Below are positions 13,401-23,311 of a stretch of 64,000 bases of DNA, piece after piece; the first letter of the stretch is position 1, and every line of letters begins with the position of its first letter. Origin of the DNA: Phycisphaerae bacterium (lineage in GTDB: Bacteria > Planctomycetota > Phycisphaerae > UBA1845); assembly GCA_013360585.1 (NCBI GenBank), contig JABWBH010000007.1, positions 1 through 64,000 on the forward strand. The letters are read 5' to 3'. The position numbers and the translations under genes are program-made. The notes beneath the pieces are model-generated. The model did not search any database. It saw only the letters and a program-made list of their open reading frames with translations, and was not told where the DNA came from.

Positions 13401-14232
13401 CCTGAACCTGCGCGATCACCTCGATCTTCGTCCCCGATCCTCCCTGCTGGATCGCTCCGATCGCGTCCCCGATCTGGCATCCCGCCTGCACCAGCACCGT
13501 CCCCGTCCCGGCTTCCACGACCGGACTGACCACGTACATGTCCGAGGTCAGATCCTTCAGCTTCACCTGCTTCGTCTGGAAAAACTCCCGGATGATGCTC
13601 TCATCCGTCGAGTACTTCTCCGACATCGCCCGAAGAAACGCCGTCGCCGCGATCTTGCTGCTCTGGTCGATCCGGACCGCCATCAAGTCCTTCTTCGTGA
13701 CGTTGACCTCGATCCAGCTCCCACGCTCCGGAATGATCCGGCACCCGTGCAACGCACGATCCCCTTCCGCCTGCTCCTTCACGAAGTCCACGCCAGGACT
13801 GCGGTGCAGTTGCGACACGATCACGCGCTCGGCGCCGTTGATGATGAACTCCCCGCCGCCCATCATGATCGGCAGCTCTCCGACGTAGATCAGATCTTCC
13901 AGCACCTCGTCGGAGTCCTTCCGCGTCATCCGCAGCCGGATCCGCAGCGGCTTCCCGTAGGTCAGGCGCAGCTCGCGGCATTCGTCCGGCGTGAACCGCG
14001 GTTTCGCCAGCTCGTAGCACACGTAGTTGAGCGCCACGTTCCCGTCGTAGCTTTCGATCGGGAAAACCTCGTGCAGCAGTCCCTCCAGACCCACCCGCGC
14101 CCGCGAACGCGGTTCGACGTCCTCCTGGAGGAACGCCGCGTAAGACTTCACCTGGATCTGGTTAAGACTCGGAATCTCCAGCGCGTCCCCAACCTTGGAG
14201 AAACGGCGGACCGGTAGCGCCCGGGTAAGCAT
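10447..14232 (-). CDS. rpoB: RNA polymerase subunit beta
   Basis: 1261 aa from the ATG at 14230-14232, which has a GGGAAGGG Shine-Dalgarno; the longer upstream frame shows no similarity. Conserved blocks include [28 protein letters not shown] (in two pieces), the rifampicin region [33 protein letters not shown], the [20 protein letters not shown] segment, GRHGNKGV (active-site lysine region) and the C-terminal [20 protein letters not shown]. In E. coli numbering the rifampicin contacts Q513, D516, H526, R529 and S531 are conserved, but F514 and M515 are both Val and Q510 is Glu. A 250-bp leader with a hairpin separates it from rplL. Confidence 0.97.
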   Translation of the reverse strand: MLTRALPVRRFSKVGDALEIPSLNQIQVKSYAAFLQEDVEPRSRARVGLEGLLHEVFPIESYDGNVALNYVCYELAKPRFTPDECRELRLTYGKPLRIRLRMTRKDSDEVLEDLIYVGELPIMMGGGEFIINGAERVIVSQLHRSPGVDFVKEQAEGDRALHGCRIIPERGSWIEVNVTKKDLMAVRIDQSSKIAATAFLRAMSEKYSTDESIIREFFQTKQVKLKDLTSDMYVVSPVVEAGTGTVLVQAGCQIGDAIGAIQQGGSGTKIEVIAQVQDPIILNTLAEDSTHSHEEALLKIYARLRPGNPPALDKAKKLFHEKFYDENRYRLGKVGRFRMNRKLDINSDESVMVLRVEDYVACLRYMLHLRAGDPQYSVDDIDHLGNRRLRTLDELCSDELRKGFLKLRRTVQERMSLKNPDEIGRIAQLINSKSISSAVEFFFGRSELSQVVDQTNPLSQLTHERRLSALGPGGLNRKRAGFEVRDVHISHYGRICPIETPEGTNIGLIASLSIYSSVDEYGFLRTPYIKVDKSGKLDEKASYLRADEEMRLVLAPPEALDPQKRRLQQGAVIARAYGELAQVDSKQVDYLDISPKQTVGVSAALIPFLEHDDANRALMGSNMQRQAVPLLRTDPPVVATGMEKVVPINSGMVVQARYAGTVTYVDASRIVLNDTDEYVLRKYRGLNERTCLNQRPLVKPGQKVKAGEIIADGPATYNGELALGRNVLVAFMTFDGYNFEDAILISEKLVREDVFTSIHIDAYDVEVRETKLGKEEFTADIPNVSERALRNLDERGIVRTGTVVSPGDILVGKVSPKSKTELSPEEKLLHAIFGRAGEDVKNDSLELPAGEEGVVIGAKHFSRRMNMSDEEKKQLEAEVAAYREAQDARVVTLFRQMCEEIEKMMDGPMIDPNTRQKVGHSPLKDVILEQVKDFGDQVRTRDLKWVKPASIREQVLNKVVDRFWSRIEEIIEERERKTSQMKRGDELPTGVLEMVKVYVATKRALSVGDKMAGRHGNKGVIARIMPEEDMPFLEDGTPVDIVLNPLGVPSRMNVGQILETYLGWAAKVLGFQAVTPVFDGAKEEEIHELIRQANAHVQQMSQDAAHVARAGAEDLRLCEMPVGGKTRLRDGRTGEYFDQRVTVGYLYMLKLHHLVDDKIHVRSTGPYSLITQQPLGGKARTGGQRFGEMEVWGLEAYGASHILQELLTVKSDDVEGRTKIYEAMVKGSNTLEAGTPVSFDVLCNEIRGLCMNIHLEKPMLI

Positions 14233-14389
14233 CGTGATGATCCCTTCCCTGCTCGAAATCGACTGACGATATCCTAAGGGACTCTCAATCCGCGCTCCGA
14301 CCTCTGTGACACCGGCGGTCCCTTTCTGCCGCGCCGGTCGTTCCCGTCGGTTGCGGATCGTGTGCTTCGGGGACTTTGCGCATAATACA

Positions 14390-14420
14390 GGGAGGAGTCG
14401 AGGTTCGCCTCGACCCTCCC
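14390..14420 (-). promoter_or_regulatory. Hairpin in the rplL-rpoB intergenic region
   Basis: An inverted repeat of about 13-14 bp with a TTCG loop and a one-base irregularity (arms GGGAGGAGTCGAGG and CCTCGACCCTCCC). No T-run follows it on the minus strand, so it is not a classical Rho-independent terminator. In E. coli this same interval carries an attenuator and an RNase III processing stem, so a similar function is plausible (inference). A TATTAT hexamer (complement of 14382-14387) lies just downstream in the direction of transcription. Confidence 0.5.
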
Positions 14421-14482
14421 GTCGTCTTTTCACTTCCCGGCGGCGGCTTGATCGACTCGCAACCGCCTCTGAGCCGCTGCGG

Positions 14483-14893
14483 CTACTCCAGCTTCACCGC
14501 ACCGCCCGCGGACTCGATCTCCTTCTTGATCTTCTCCGCGTCTTCCTTCGAAACGCCTTCCTTCAGCGGCTTCGGAACGCCTTCCACCAGGTCCTTCGCT
14601 TCCTTCAGACCCAGCCCCGTGATCGCGCGGACCGCCTTGATCACGTTGATCTTGTTGTCGCCGAATCCCGCCAGAATCACGTTGAACGAGTCCTTCTCCT
14701 CCGCCGCAGGCGCCGCGCCGCCGCCGCCCGCAGGCGCCGCCATCATCACCGCCCCGCCCCCCGCAGGCTCGATCCCGTGCACGATCTTCAGACAATCCAC
14801 CAGCTCCTGCGCCTGCTTCACCGTCAGACCCACGAGCTTGTCCGCAAGCGACTTGATGTCCGCTGAAAACTCCTTCGCCGGTGCCTCCGCCAT
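14483..14893 (-). CDS. rplL: 50S ribosomal protein L7/L12
   Basis: 136 aa. The N-terminal dimerization part ([19 protein letters not shown]), a Gly/Ala-rich hinge containing [19 protein letters not shown], and the C-terminal factor-binding domain ([47 protein letters not shown]) are all present. L7/L12 forms the flexible stalk that recruits EF-G, EF-Tu and IF2. It is slightly longer than the usual 120-128 aa because of the N-terminus and hinge. It follows rplJ by 120 bp and precedes rpoB, the standard order. Confidence 0.97.
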   Translation of the reverse strand: MAEAPAKEFSADIKSLADKLVGLTVKQAQELVDCLKIVHGIEPAGGGAVMMAAPAGGGGAAPAAEEKDSFNVILAGFGDNKINVIKAVRAITGLGLKEAKDLVEGVPKPLKEGVSKEDAEKIKKEIESAGGAVKLE

Positions 14894-15013
14894 GATGTCC
14901 GATGCCCCCTTCTTATCTGCTCAACCACGGAGTCCGGACGGCGCCCGCAACACGCGAGTCGTTTCATCCCCCGAAGGGGACCAGCCGGAACACCCGATGT
15001 ATTCCCGATGTCG

Positions 15014-15556
15014 TCAGGCCGCAGCCGGTTCCGAAGCCCCCGCGCCTTCGGCCTTGTCTGCCAGAGTCTTCACGCAGCCCGCGATCCGACCGCCCGCGCC
15101 GCGCAGGCATCCACTGATGGCCCGACCCGGCGACGAAATCAACAGCGCCACTTCGCCCAGGATTTCACGCTTCCCACGAAGCTTTGATATCTCGTCGACC
15201 GTCAGCAGCGCCGGATCGCCGTCGCAGATGCCCTTCTTCAGCTCAAGCTTGACGTACGTCTTCTTCGCCTCGACCAGCGCCCGCGCCACGTCGATGATCG
15301 AGTCGCCCCCCGTCACCAGCGCGCAGGGACCGTCGAACCCCGCCGCCAGCGGCGCTAACCGCGTCCCCGCGAACGCACGACGCGCCAGGCTGTTCTTCAC
15401 CACCTGAACCTCGATCCGCTTCTTCCGAAGCGCTTGACGCAATTGCGTCACATCGATCACGTTCAACCGCGTGACATCGACAAGGCACGCATCCGCCAGC
15501 GATCCGTAACGCTTCCCGTATTCCTGCGTGACCGCGTCTTTGACGACTTTGCTCAT
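15014..15556 (-). CDS. rplJ: 50S ribosomal protein L10
   Basis: 180 aa. L10 features are VTRLNVIDVTQLRQALRKK, VVKNSLARRAF, GPCALVTGGDSIIDVARALV and the C-terminal helices that carry L7/L12 dimers (EILGEVALLISSPGRAISG, RIAGCVKTLADKAE). It anchors the stalk to 23S rRNA helices 42-44. Located between rplA and rplL on the same strand; in many bacteria L10 with L12 represses its own mRNA, but no L10 leader motif can be claimed in the 62-bp gap upstream. Confidence 0.95.
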   Translation of the reverse strand: MSKVVKDAVTQEYGKRYGSLADACLVDVTRLNVIDVTQLRQALRKKRIEVQVVKNSLARRAFAGTRLAPLAAGFDGPCALVTGGDSIIDVARALVEAKKTYVKLELKKGICDGDPALLTVDEISKLRGKREILGEVALLISSPGRAISGCLRGAGGRIAGCVKTLADKAEGAGASEPAAA

Positions 15557-15618
15557 CCCTTTCGCCCTTCATTCCGCCACGCGGCCGCACGCCGCGAGCC
15601 TGCGCCTCGCCACCGTCT

Positions 15619-16353
15619 CTACGACCCGACGTTCAGCATCACGGACGGCGTGTTCACCCCCGCCAGGCAGACCTTCTTGAAAAACTGGCCTTTCGCGGAC
15701 GCCGGCTTCGCGCGACCGATGTGCGCCACCACCGCCTCGATGTTCGCCCGCAGATCCGCCACGCTGAAGCTCGCTTTGCCCACCGGAACGTGGACGTTCC
15801 CGCCAGCGTCATTCCGGAACTCGATCCGCCCCGCCGCGAACTCCCGGACCGCCGTCACCACATCCGGCGTCACCGTCCCCGCTTTCGGCGTCGGCATCAG
15901 CCCGTGCGGCCCGAGCACCCGACCCAGCTTCCCGACTTTCCCCATCAGCGACGGATGCGCCACCGCCACGTCGAACTCAAACCAGTTCTCTTTCTGAATC
16001 TTCTCGATCAGCTCGTCGCCGCCCGCCTCGATCGCCCCGGCCGCCTTCGCCTGCACCGCCGCGTCGCCCTCGCAGAACGCGATCACTCGACGCGACTTCC
16101 CGATCCCCTTCGGCAGCGAAATCGCCCCGCGCAACATCTGATCCGCCTGCTTCGGGTCGATCCCGAGGTGCATCACCAACTGCAACGTCTGATCCGTGCC
16201 CTTCCGCTTCCGCCCGTTCTTGTACGTCCGGTCCGACCGCACCGCCGCCATCGACTTCACCGTCGAGATCCCCGCCTCGACGTCGACCGGCTTCAGCGCG
16301 TCGCCGCCCCGAATGTCCAGACGCTTCTTGTACGCCACCGATTGTCTTGCCAT
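15619..16353 (-). CDS. rplA: 50S ribosomal protein L1
   Basis: 244 aa, normal being about 230. Seen are the N-terminal YKKRLDIRGG, KGTDQTLQLVMHLGIDPKQA, RGAISLPKGIGKSRRVIAF, then GRVLGPHGLMPTPKAGTVTP (signature), IEFRNDAGGNVHVPVGKASF and GQFFKKVCLAGVNTPSVML near the end. L1 binds helix 76-78 of 23S rRNA at the E-site stalk and, in E. coli, represses the L11 operon. It sits 17 bp downstream of rplK. Confidence 0.96.
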   Translation of the reverse strand: MARQSVAYKKRLDIRGGDALKPVDVEAGISTVKSMAAVRSDRTYKNGRKRKGTDQTLQLVMHLGIDPKQADQMLRGAISLPKGIGKSRRVIAFCEGDAAVQAKAAGAIEAGGDELIEKIQKENWFEFDVAVAHPSLMGKVGKLGRVLGPHGLMPTPKAGTVTPDVVTAVREFAAGRIEFRNDAGGNVHVPVGKASFSVADLRANIEAVVAHIGRAKPASAKGQFFKKVCLAGVNTPSVMLNVGS

Positions 16354-16370
16354 GCTCGTCCGCCCGTCCG

Positions 16371-16802
16371 TCAGTCCGCGATCTCAACGCCCATCGACCG
16401 CGCCGTCCCCGCCACGATCCGTTCCGCCGACTCGATCTTCGTGCAGTTCAGGTCCGGAAGCTTCCGCTGCGCGATCTCCCGAAGCTGCGCCCGCGTGATC
16501 GTCCCGATCTTCTGCTTGTTCGGCGTCCCGCTGCCCTTCTCCGCCTTCAGCGCATCCTTCAGCAGAACCGATGCCGGCGGGCTCTTCACCTTGAACGTGA
16601 AGGACTTGTCTGAGTACACCGACAACTCGACCGTCACCCGCATCCCGTTCAGGTTCCCCGTCGCCGCGTTGAACTGCTGCACGAACTGCCCGATGTTCAC
16701 CCCGTGCTGACCCAGCGCAGGTCCGATCGGCGGCGCGGGAGTCGCCTGCCCCCCGGGCGCCTGAAGCTTGATGACCGCTACGACCTCTTTCTTCTTCGCC
16801 AC
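16371..16802 (-). CDS. rplK: 50S ribosomal protein L11
   Basis: 143 aa, typical length. The N-terminal [20 protein letters not shown] and [20 protein letters not shown] are the thiostrepton-site proline-rich helix region; the C-terminal RNA-binding domain has [14 protein letters not shown] and [20 protein letters not shown], then [16 protein letters not shown]. It sits in the GTPase-associated centre. The gap to nusG is 90 bp. Confidence 0.97.
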   Translation of the reverse strand: MAKKKEVVAVIKLQAPGGQATPAPPIGPALGQHGVNIGQFVQQFNAATGNLNGMRVTVELSVYSDKSFTFKVKSPPASVLLKDALKAEKGSGTPNKQKIGTITRAQLREIAQRKLPDLNCTKIESAERIVAGTARSMGVEIAD

Positions 16803-16892
16803 GCCAGCCTTCCCTTCACCCCGCCGTCAATCCCGATCGCCCGTCCCTGACCCCGAATCTGACCTCTCAAACCCGAAATCCCGAATCCCCGA

Positions 16893-17498
16893 TCACTCCT
16901 TCACCGGCTGCTCCGCCGTCGCCCGCTCCAACTGCCAGTATTCCACATCCAACTGCGTCGCACGCCCGAACACCATCACCACCACCGTCACCAGCCCGCG
17001 ACGCTCGTCCATCGAGTCCACTTCGCCCTCGTAGCCCTCGAACGGACCTTCGGTGATCTTGACTTGATCCCCCTTCTGGAACTGCACGGCCGCCAGCGCC
17101 GACTCGTCCGGCTTCTCGCACGCCGCCAGCATCGCCCCCACCTCGTGATCCGGCATCGGCTTCGGCTTGTTGTTCGCCCCGATGAAGTCCCCGACCCCCG
17201 TCGTCTCTTTCACCGTGAACCACACCTGCTCGTTCATCGAACCGTCCGGTTCGCACGCCATCTCGACGAACACATACCCCGGATAAAGCTTCCGCTCGAT
17301 GAACTTCAGCGCCCCGCCCTTGAACTTCTTCTCCTTCAGCGTCGGAACCAGCACCCGGCCCACGCGAGACTCAAGACCCTCGATCTTCACCTTCCGGGTC
17401 AGTGCCTCGCAAACCTGGTCCTCCTTGTTCGACGCCACCCGCAGCACGTACCACCGCATCCCGGGGCGCGTCGGTTCGCTCGACAGTTGCTCCGTCAT
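16893..17498 (-). CDS. nusG: Transcription termination/antitermination factor NusG
   Basis: 201 aa from the ATG at 17496-17498, which overlaps the secE stop as ATGA; an upstream in-frame start would lie within secE and lacks NusG similarity. The NGN domain starts at MRWYVLRVASNKEDQVCEAL and includes LYPGYVFVEM and VKETTGVGDFIG; the C-terminal KOW domain is FQKGDQVKITEGPFEGYEGE followed by VTVVVMVFGRATQLDVEYWQ. NusG binds RNA polymerase and links it to Rho or to ribosomal protein S10. Confidence 0.96.
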   Translation of the reverse strand: MTEQLSSEPTRPGMRWYVLRVASNKEDQVCEALTRKVKIEGLESRVGRVLVPTLKEKKFKGGALKFIERKLYPGYVFVEMACEPDGSMNEQVWFTVKETTGVGDFIGANNKPKPMPDHEVGAMLAACEKPDESALAAVQFQKGDQVKITEGPFEGYEGEVDSMDERRGLVTVVVMVFGRATQLDVEYWQLERATAEQPVKE

Positions 17499-18082
17499 CC
17501 CCCAGGATCTCCCAGTCCTGTGACCCCTTCCTTCAACACCCCGAACCACTGAAACAGTTGGAAGAAAACAAGGTCAGCAAAACCCATCAACACGCCGAAG
17601 ATGATCGTGAACGCGATCACCACCTTCGTCGAGCCGATCACCTCACGCCGGCTCGACCAGTTCACCTTCCGCATCTCGTTCTCGGTGGCGATCAGAAAGT
17701 CGCTGCTGCCCCGATTCCGAAACGTGAACCACCACCCCGTCGCCGCCACCCCCAGCGCCAGCACCATCGGAATCCCGTAGACGACCGCCATCGTCCACGG
17801 ACGACTCGAATCGCGCCACCCCACCAGTCGGTCGTACACGAACGCCGCCAACCCGTAAGCCATCAGCAGCGCCGCCCCCATCGACGCCCACCGGACCTTC
17901 GGACCCTGCTCAGGCTTGTATCGCTCGAAAAAATTCGCCGCGCCCGACTCTCGACGACTTCCGCCGCCCCCGGCGCCTCCGCTGACAAGATTCCCTCCGC
18001 CCGTCGGTGAACGCCCACCAGGTTCCCTTGATGAGGAACCCGTCACCGGGCCCACCCCCGACGTCGTTGTCGCGTTTGCCAT
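17495..18082 (-). CDS. secE: Protein translocase subunit SecE
   Basis: 195 aa. The conserved part is the C-terminal NEMRKVNWSSRREVIGSTKV amphipathic helix followed by a single transmembrane helix (VIAFTIIFGVLMGFADLVFF). Two further hydrophobic segments precede it (about residues 67-86 and 97-117), and the first 45 residues are a Gly/Ser-rich low-complexity tail, so it is a long three-helix form like that of E. coli rather than the short Gram-positive one. SecE clamps SecY in the translocon. It overlaps nusG by four bases, indicating coupled translation. Confidence 0.92.
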   Translation of the reverse strand: MANATTTSGVGPVTGSSSREPGGRSPTGGGNLVSGGAGGGGSRRESGAANFFERYKPEQGPKVRWASMGAALLMAYGLAAFVYDRLVGWRDSSRPWTMAVVYGIPMVLALGVAATGWWFTFRNRGSSDFLIATENEMRKVNWSSRREVIGSTKVVIAFTIIFGVLMGFADLVFFQLFQWFGVLKEGVTGLGDPGG

Positions 18083-18184
18083 ATTCCGCTCGTTTCAGCC
18101 CGCCCCGTCGTCTCGCGGCGCCTTTCCGACGCCGCCGACTCAGGCTCCGGGACAGTTCCGCCCCGCCCCTTGAAGCTGCCTCAT

Positions 18185-18257
18185 CAGGAGCAGAGGGACT
18201 CGAACCCCCAACCGCCGGTTTTGGAAACCGGTGCTCTACCAATTGAGCTATGCTCCT
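18185..18257 (-). tRNA. trnW: tRNA-Trp (anticodon CCA)
   Basis: On the minus strand the sequence begins AGGAGCATAGCTCAATTGGT and ends GGTTCGAGTCCCTCTGCTCCT plus a G discriminator (18185). The 7-bp acceptor stem AGGAGCA/TGCTCCT pairs perfectly; the anticodon arm is CCGGT-TTCCAAA-ACCGG, giving anticodon CCA; the T-arm carries GTTCGAG. The 3' CCA is not encoded. It lies between rpmG and secE, as in several bacterial tuf-secE clusters. Confidence 0.96.
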
Positions 18258-18427
18258 TCACATCCCGGAGCAGCACCGGAATCAAGGTCCGCAGAAACCG
18301 GTCTTCAATCCGTGACTCGATATACGCCTGATTCCCGCGCTTTCCACCCAGTCCCCCGAACCTCGCCGAGTCGCCCGCCGCGGTCACCATCGCGCGTTCG
18401 CCGTCCCCCGAACCTGAACCCCGAACC

Positions 18428-18601
18428 CTACTTCCGCTTGATCTTGTGAAGCGTCCGCTTCCGAAGCCGAGGACTGTACTTCATCAACGTGATCTTCGGC
18501 GTCCCGCCCATCACGTTCACCGTCGTCCGGTAGTTCAAGTCGCCCGTCTCGCTGCATTGCAGCCACACCCACTCGCGCTTCTGACCCTTTTTCTTCGCCA
18601 T
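18428..18601 (-). CDS. rpmG: 50S ribosomal protein L33 (zinc-free form)
   Basis: 57 aa, from ATG 18599-18601 to TAG 18428-18430. It begins MAKKKGQKREWVWLQCSETG, contains LNYRTTVNVMGGTPKITLMK and ends YSPRLRKRTLHKIKRK. Zinc-binding L33 proteins carry two CxxC pairs; here only one cysteine is present, and the second pair (normally CPxCxKHT) reads YSPRLRKRT, so this is a C-minus, zinc-independent L33. It lies between tuf and tRNA-Trp on the same strand. Confidence 0.93.
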   Translation of the reverse strand: MAKKKGQKREWVWLQCSETGDLNYRTTVNVMGGTPKITLMKYSPRLRKRTLHKIKRK

Positions 18602-18695
18602 CTCCGATACCGCTCCTTCGCCGAAAGCGAAGCGACGCGCTTCACGCCCGCCCTACCACGCTTTCAACCGGCCAGAAACGCCGACGCGACTCCGA

Positions 18696-19901
<1,206 letters not shown>

Positions 19902-20025
19902 ACTGAGACTGCTCCTCCACTCGTAAGGACTTCTTACGTCCGGACATTCGTTTATGACCCGCAGCGTCCGCGCGCCGCTCGGACGTTGCGACCGTTACGA
20001 CCTTCCCCGCCGCGCCGCCTCACCA

Positions 20026-20098
20026 AGCTGCTGACGGGGATCGAACCCGTGACCTCGTCCTTACCAAGGACGCACTCTACCAGCTGAGCTACAGCAGC
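20026..20098 (-). tRNA. trnT: tRNA-Thr (anticodon GGT)
   Basis: On the minus strand it begins GCTGCTGTAGCTCAGCTGGT and ends GGTTCGATCCCCGTCAGCAGC plus T (20026). The acceptor stem GCTGCTG/CAGCAGC is perfect; the anticodon arm CGTCC-TTGGTAA-GGACG gives GGT. CCA is not encoded. It lies about 150 bp downstream of the strong promoter at 20254-20281 and 124 bp upstream of tuf, the same arrangement as thrT-tufB in proteobacteria. Confidence 0.96.
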
Positions 20099-20445
20099 GC
20101 GCCAGCGCCGCAGACTCGGCGATTGTCCCTCCAACGGAACACGCCAACGCCGCGCGGTGCTCCCGCATCGACGACTCGGCCGCGCCGATCCGCGGCGGGA
20201 TTCCCCCGCACCCGCGACAGTCGCCGGGGTTCGACCAAGCCTAGAGCCGGGCGAGTATACGCGCGCTCCTAACCCTGTCAAATCGAAAAGACAGCGCCTT
20301 CTGCTTCCCCCACTAACCAAATCCCGACTCCCCTTCACCCCCCCCATCATCACTCATTGTCACTTTAATTATTGACGCCACCCCGCTCGCCATCCCCAGA
20401 TCCTTCCACCGCGCCCTCAACACCACGGCGCGGTACGCTTGAGTC
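20099..20445. other. Intergenic region between tRNA-Thr and the RluA-type gene
   Basis: Contains the block promoter (20254-20281) and otherwise no gene-like frame on either strand. A low-GC pyrimidine-rich stretch lies around 20290-20375. The plus-strand gene at 20446 has no obvious Shine-Dalgarno or promoter in this interval. Confidence 0.6.
20254..20281 (-). promoter_or_regulatory. Sigma70-type promoter of the tRNA-Thr/tuf/rpl/rpo block
   Basis: On the minus strand a perfect -35 TTGACA (complement of 20276-20281) is followed by a 16-base spacer and a -10 TATACT (complement of 20254-20259). The expected transcription start is near 20247, about 150 bases upstream of tRNA-Thr. This is the closest match to consensus I found in the first 21 kb, in the position expected for the main promoter of the block. 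Confidence 0.8.
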
Positions 20446-21189
20446 GTGACCCGAAACAAACGCGGTATTCCTGACGTTGCTATCCTCCATCAAGACGCCG
20501 AAATCCTCGTCATCAACAAACCCCCGGGACTGGTCTGTGTCCCCGGAACCGGCGCCGTCTCCGTATACGACACCCTGATCCGTCACGAGCATCTTGATGC
20601 CGATGAGGAGTTCAGACCCGTCCACCGGATCGACCGCTACGCCTCCGGCGTTGTCGTGTACGCTCGGACGCTCGACGCCCAGCGCGCTTTGTCCGCTCAA
20701 TTCGCTCGCCGCGAAGTCGAGAAGGTTTATCTCGCCCTCGTCGCCGGCCGCGTGGACAAACCCGGCGAGGTCGATCTGCCTCTCAAGCCTGATAAGACCC
20801 ACCGCCGCGTCGTCGTCGCCCACAAACACGGAAAACCTTCCCTGACACGCTTCCAGGTCGTCCGGCATGTTGCCGGACACACCCTCCTGGAATGCCGCCC
20901 CCTCACCGGACGGTTGCACCAGATCCGCGTTCACCTCGCCTCGATCGGTTTCCCGCTTGCGGTTGACTCCCTCTACGGCGGGGGGACGCAGATCCTGCTT
21001 TCCCAGTTCAAACCAGGTTACCGCCCCAGCACCCGGCATCCGCAGCGCCCGCTGATCCGTCGCCTGACGCTCCACGCCCTGCGACTGACGTTCCGCCACC
21101 CGCGCACGAACGACCCCGTCACGTACGAAGCGCCGCTCCCGAAGGACTTCCGCTCGACGTTGACTCAGCTTGGCCGCTGTCGCCTCTGA
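20446..21189 (+). CDS. RluA-family pseudouridine synthase
   Basis: 247 aa from a GTG. The catalytic motif is HRIDRYASGVVVYART (HRLDxxTSG in the family), with the nucleophilic aspartate at residue 63. Other family blocks are ILHQDAEILVINKPPGL (start of the catalytic domain), EKVYLALVAG, TRFQVV, LLECRPLTGRLHQIRVHLAS (GRTHQIRxH) and PLAVDSLYGG. There is no N-terminal S4 domain, unlike RluC/RluD. It converts uridine to pseudouridine in rRNA or tRNA; the site cannot be told from sequence. Confidence 0.9.
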   Translation: MTRNKRGIPDVAILHQDAEILVINKPPGLVCVPGTGAVSVYDTLIRHEHLDADEEFRPVHRIDRYASGVVVYARTLDAQRALSAQFARREVEKVYLALVAGRVDKPGEVDLPLKPDKTHRRVVVAHKHGKPSLTRFQVVRHVAGHTLLECRPLTGRLHQIRVHLASIGFPLAVDSLYGGGTQILLSQFKPGYRPSTRHPQRPLIRRLTLHALRLTFRHPRTNDPVTYEAPLPKDFRSTLTQLGRCRL

Positions 21190-21346
21190 ACCTTCCGCCA
21201 CGTTCATGATGACACGCTCGCCGGACCGGCGTCGCCGTGTTTCCTGCGCCGACGACTCGGATTATGTTGCCCTGCGGTCCGGCGACACTGGCGCGAGATG
21301 GCTGGCCCGCGCCTGGGCATGCCGCCGCTGCAACGGATCCGCGACG

Positions 21347-22141
21347 ATGACGCCGCAAAGCAACAACGAACCGATCATTCTTCTGGAGAGCTTGCGCAAG
21401 CGGTTCGGACCGCTCGTCGTCCTCGACGGCGTGGACCTTGCGCTGCGCCGCGGCGAGACCACCGTCATCATTGGCGAAAGCGGCACGGGAAAGAGCGTCC
21501 TCCTCAAGCATATCGTCGGCCTGCTCAAACCCGACGAAGGATCCGTCTACTTTCACGGCCGGCGGATGAACGATCTGCGCGAGCGGGAGTGGGTCGAACC
21601 GCGAAAATCCTTCGGATTCCTGTTTCAGCTTTCCGCCCTGTTTGACTCGCTCACCGTGGGAGAAAACGTCGCGTTTCCGCTCGTCACCCACACCACGATG
21701 CGCCGCGCCGAGGTGCGGCAGGCCGTCGCCCGGAAGCTCGAGATGGTCGGGTTATCCGGTCTGGAGCCGAAACGCGTCGCAGAGCTGTCCGGCGGCCAGA
21801 AAAAGCGCGTCGCCCTCGCCCGGGCGATCGCCCTCGATCCCGAGGTCATCCTGTATGATGAACCCACCACGGGACTCGACCCGCCCCGTGCAGACGTCAT
21901 CAACGAGTTGATTCTCCGCATGAGGCGGGTGATGGGGGCAACGGGCATCGTCGTCACTCACGACATGTCCAGCGCCTTCAAGGTCGCCGACCGGATCGTC
22001 ATGCTGCACAAGGGAAAGTTCATTTTCGACGGAACGCCCGACGCCGTCCGGGCCTGCACGGACGCACGCGTCCGTCGGTTCATCGAGGGGCGGGCCAACG
22101 CGGAAGATCTCGAAGCTTTGGAAAGTCGAGCGCCATCATGA
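21347..22141 (+). CDS. mlaF: MlaF-type ABC transporter ATP-binding protein
   Basis: 264 aa from the ATG at 21347; the frame opens earlier, but MTPQSNNEPIILLESLRKRF is the natural start. Walker A GESGTGKS (residues 43-50), the Q-loop (FGFLFQLSALFDSLTV), signature LSGGQKKRVALARAIA, Walker B VILYDEPTTGLDP and the VTHDM H-loop are all present. FQxxALFDSLTVxENV is characteristic of the MlaF/Ttg2A group, which powers phospholipid traffic between the two membranes. It overlaps mlaD by four bases (ATGA). No MlaE permease gene is adjacent. Confidence 0.9.
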   Translation: MTPQSNNEPIILLESLRKRFGPLVVLDGVDLALRRGETTVIIGESGTGKSVLLKHIVGLLKPDEGSVYFHGRRMNDLREREWVEPRKSFGFLFQLSALFDSLTVGENVAFPLVTHTTMRRAEVRQAVARKLEMVGLSGLEPKRVAELSGGQKKRVALARAIALDPEVILYDEPTTGLDPPRADVINELILRMRRVMGATGIVVTHDMSSAFKVADRIVMLHKGKFIFDGTPDAVRACTDARVRRFIEGRANAEDLEALESRAPS

Positions 22142-23268
22142 AGGAAACCACCCGAAACGTACTGGTCGGCGTATTCGTCATCGCCTCACTGGGCGCCCTG
22201 GGCGCTTTGATGGTCATGTTCGGCGAGCGACCGGAGTGGCTGGGCGGCGCCGAGTGGTCGCTGCGCATCCGCGGCGTCAGCCAGCTCCGCGACATCCGCG
22301 AAGGCAACGAGGTCACCCTCAACGGCGTGGCGATCGGGCGCGTCGGACGCCTCGAATTCAAGGACGACCGCCGCCCCGGACTCGGCGTGGACATCATCAT
22401 CCTCATCAAGAACGCCTACGCCGTCCCCGCCACCGCCCGCGCCCTGGTCTACTCCCCTACCCTCGGCATCGGACGCGGCGTCATCGAACTCGTCGTCGAC
22501 GACCCCCTCAGCGGAGAAGTCCTTCCGACCGACGGAACCGCGTCCATCCGCGGTCAGATGGCCAACCGCCTCAATGAAATCGTCTCCGAGGAGGCGATGG
22601 ATTCCTTCGAGCAGACCGTCGTCCGGATCGGACAGTTCGCCGAGAAGCTCACCCCCGTCGCCGAAGATCTTCACCTGCTCCTCAGAAAAGCCCCGGTCGC
22701 CCAGGTCGATCAGCCGCTGACCGAGGCCGAGCGCATCACCGCCAACCTCTCGACCGTCATCGAGCGCTTCGACGCCACCCTCCGCAACGTCAACGACGTC
22801 CTCGGCGACGAGCAGTTGAAAACCGACTTCAAGACCGTCGCCGCGCGCCTCCGCGAAGCCTCGGACAAGCTCAACGTCGTGCTGGAGACCTGGCGCACCG
22901 AGACGCAGAAACTCGCCGACAACGTCAACACCGGCGTTGACAACACCGAGCAGCACATCGGCGAGTTCTTCGCCGCCGCCAACGCCGTCCTGGAAAACCT
23001 TGACACCGCTTCTGACCAGCTCGCCCTCGCCGCCCGCGCCCTCAACGAGGGCGACGGGACGGCCGCCCTCCTCCTCCGCGACCCGCGGCTTTATGAATCG
23101 ATGGTGTACTCGTTCGATCGCCTCGGCCAACTCGTCGCCACGCTTCAGCCTCTCGCCGAAAAAATTGCCGAGGAGGAGCGCATCCCCATCAAGGTCAAGA
23201 CCGCCGTCGGCAGCGTCCCCACTTCGATCGACCTGAAGAAGAAGGACGCCGAGAAACCTGCCCCGTAA
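22138..23268 (+). CDS. mlaD: MlaD/MCE-domain lipid transport protein
   Basis: 376 aa. One N-terminal membrane helix (residues about 8-28) is followed by an MCE domain at about 38-125 (LRIRGVSQLRDIREGNEVTL, GVAIGRVGRLEF, YSPTLGIGRGVIELV). The C-terminal 200 residues are a long helical region with repeated TxxxLxxxxxxFDA-type heptads, typical of MCE proteins that build periplasmic tubes. The extreme C-terminus is charged (LKKKDAEK). Together with mlaF it indicates a lipid-trafficking ABC system. Confidence 0.88.
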   Translation: MKETTRNVLVGVFVIASLGALGALMVMFGERPEWLGGAEWSLRIRGVSQLRDIREGNEVTLNGVAIGRVGRLEFKDDRRPGLGVDIIILIKNAYAVPATARALVYSPTLGIGRGVIELVVDDPLSGEVLPTDGTASIRGQMANRLNEIVSEEAMDSFEQTVVRIGQFAEKLTPVAEDLHLLLRKAPVAQVDQPLTEAERITANLSTVIERFDATLRNVNDVLGDEQLKTDFKTVAARLREASDKLNVVLETWRTETQKLADNVNTGVDNTEQHIGEFFAAANAVLENLDTASDQLALAARALNEGDGTAALLLRDPRLYESMVYSFDRLGQLVATLQPLAEKIAEEERIPIKVKTAVGSVPTSIDLKKKDAEKPAP

Positions 23269-23311
23269 CCGACACGCGCCGGCATCCTTCTCGGCTTCGC
23301 GACGTCGCGTG

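Noticed and set aside
14233-14433. 67-codon upstream extension of rpoB
   Set aside because: The canonical beta-subunit start has a strong Shine-Dalgarno at 14232; the extension reads the intergenic hairpin.
20365-21207. 280-codon minus-strand frame opposite the RluA-type gene
   Set aside because: No similarity; the plus-strand frame has the catalytic HRID motif.
22186-23130. 314-codon minus-strand frame opposite mlaD
   Set aside because: Gly/Val/Asp-rich shadow; MCE domain is on the plus strand.
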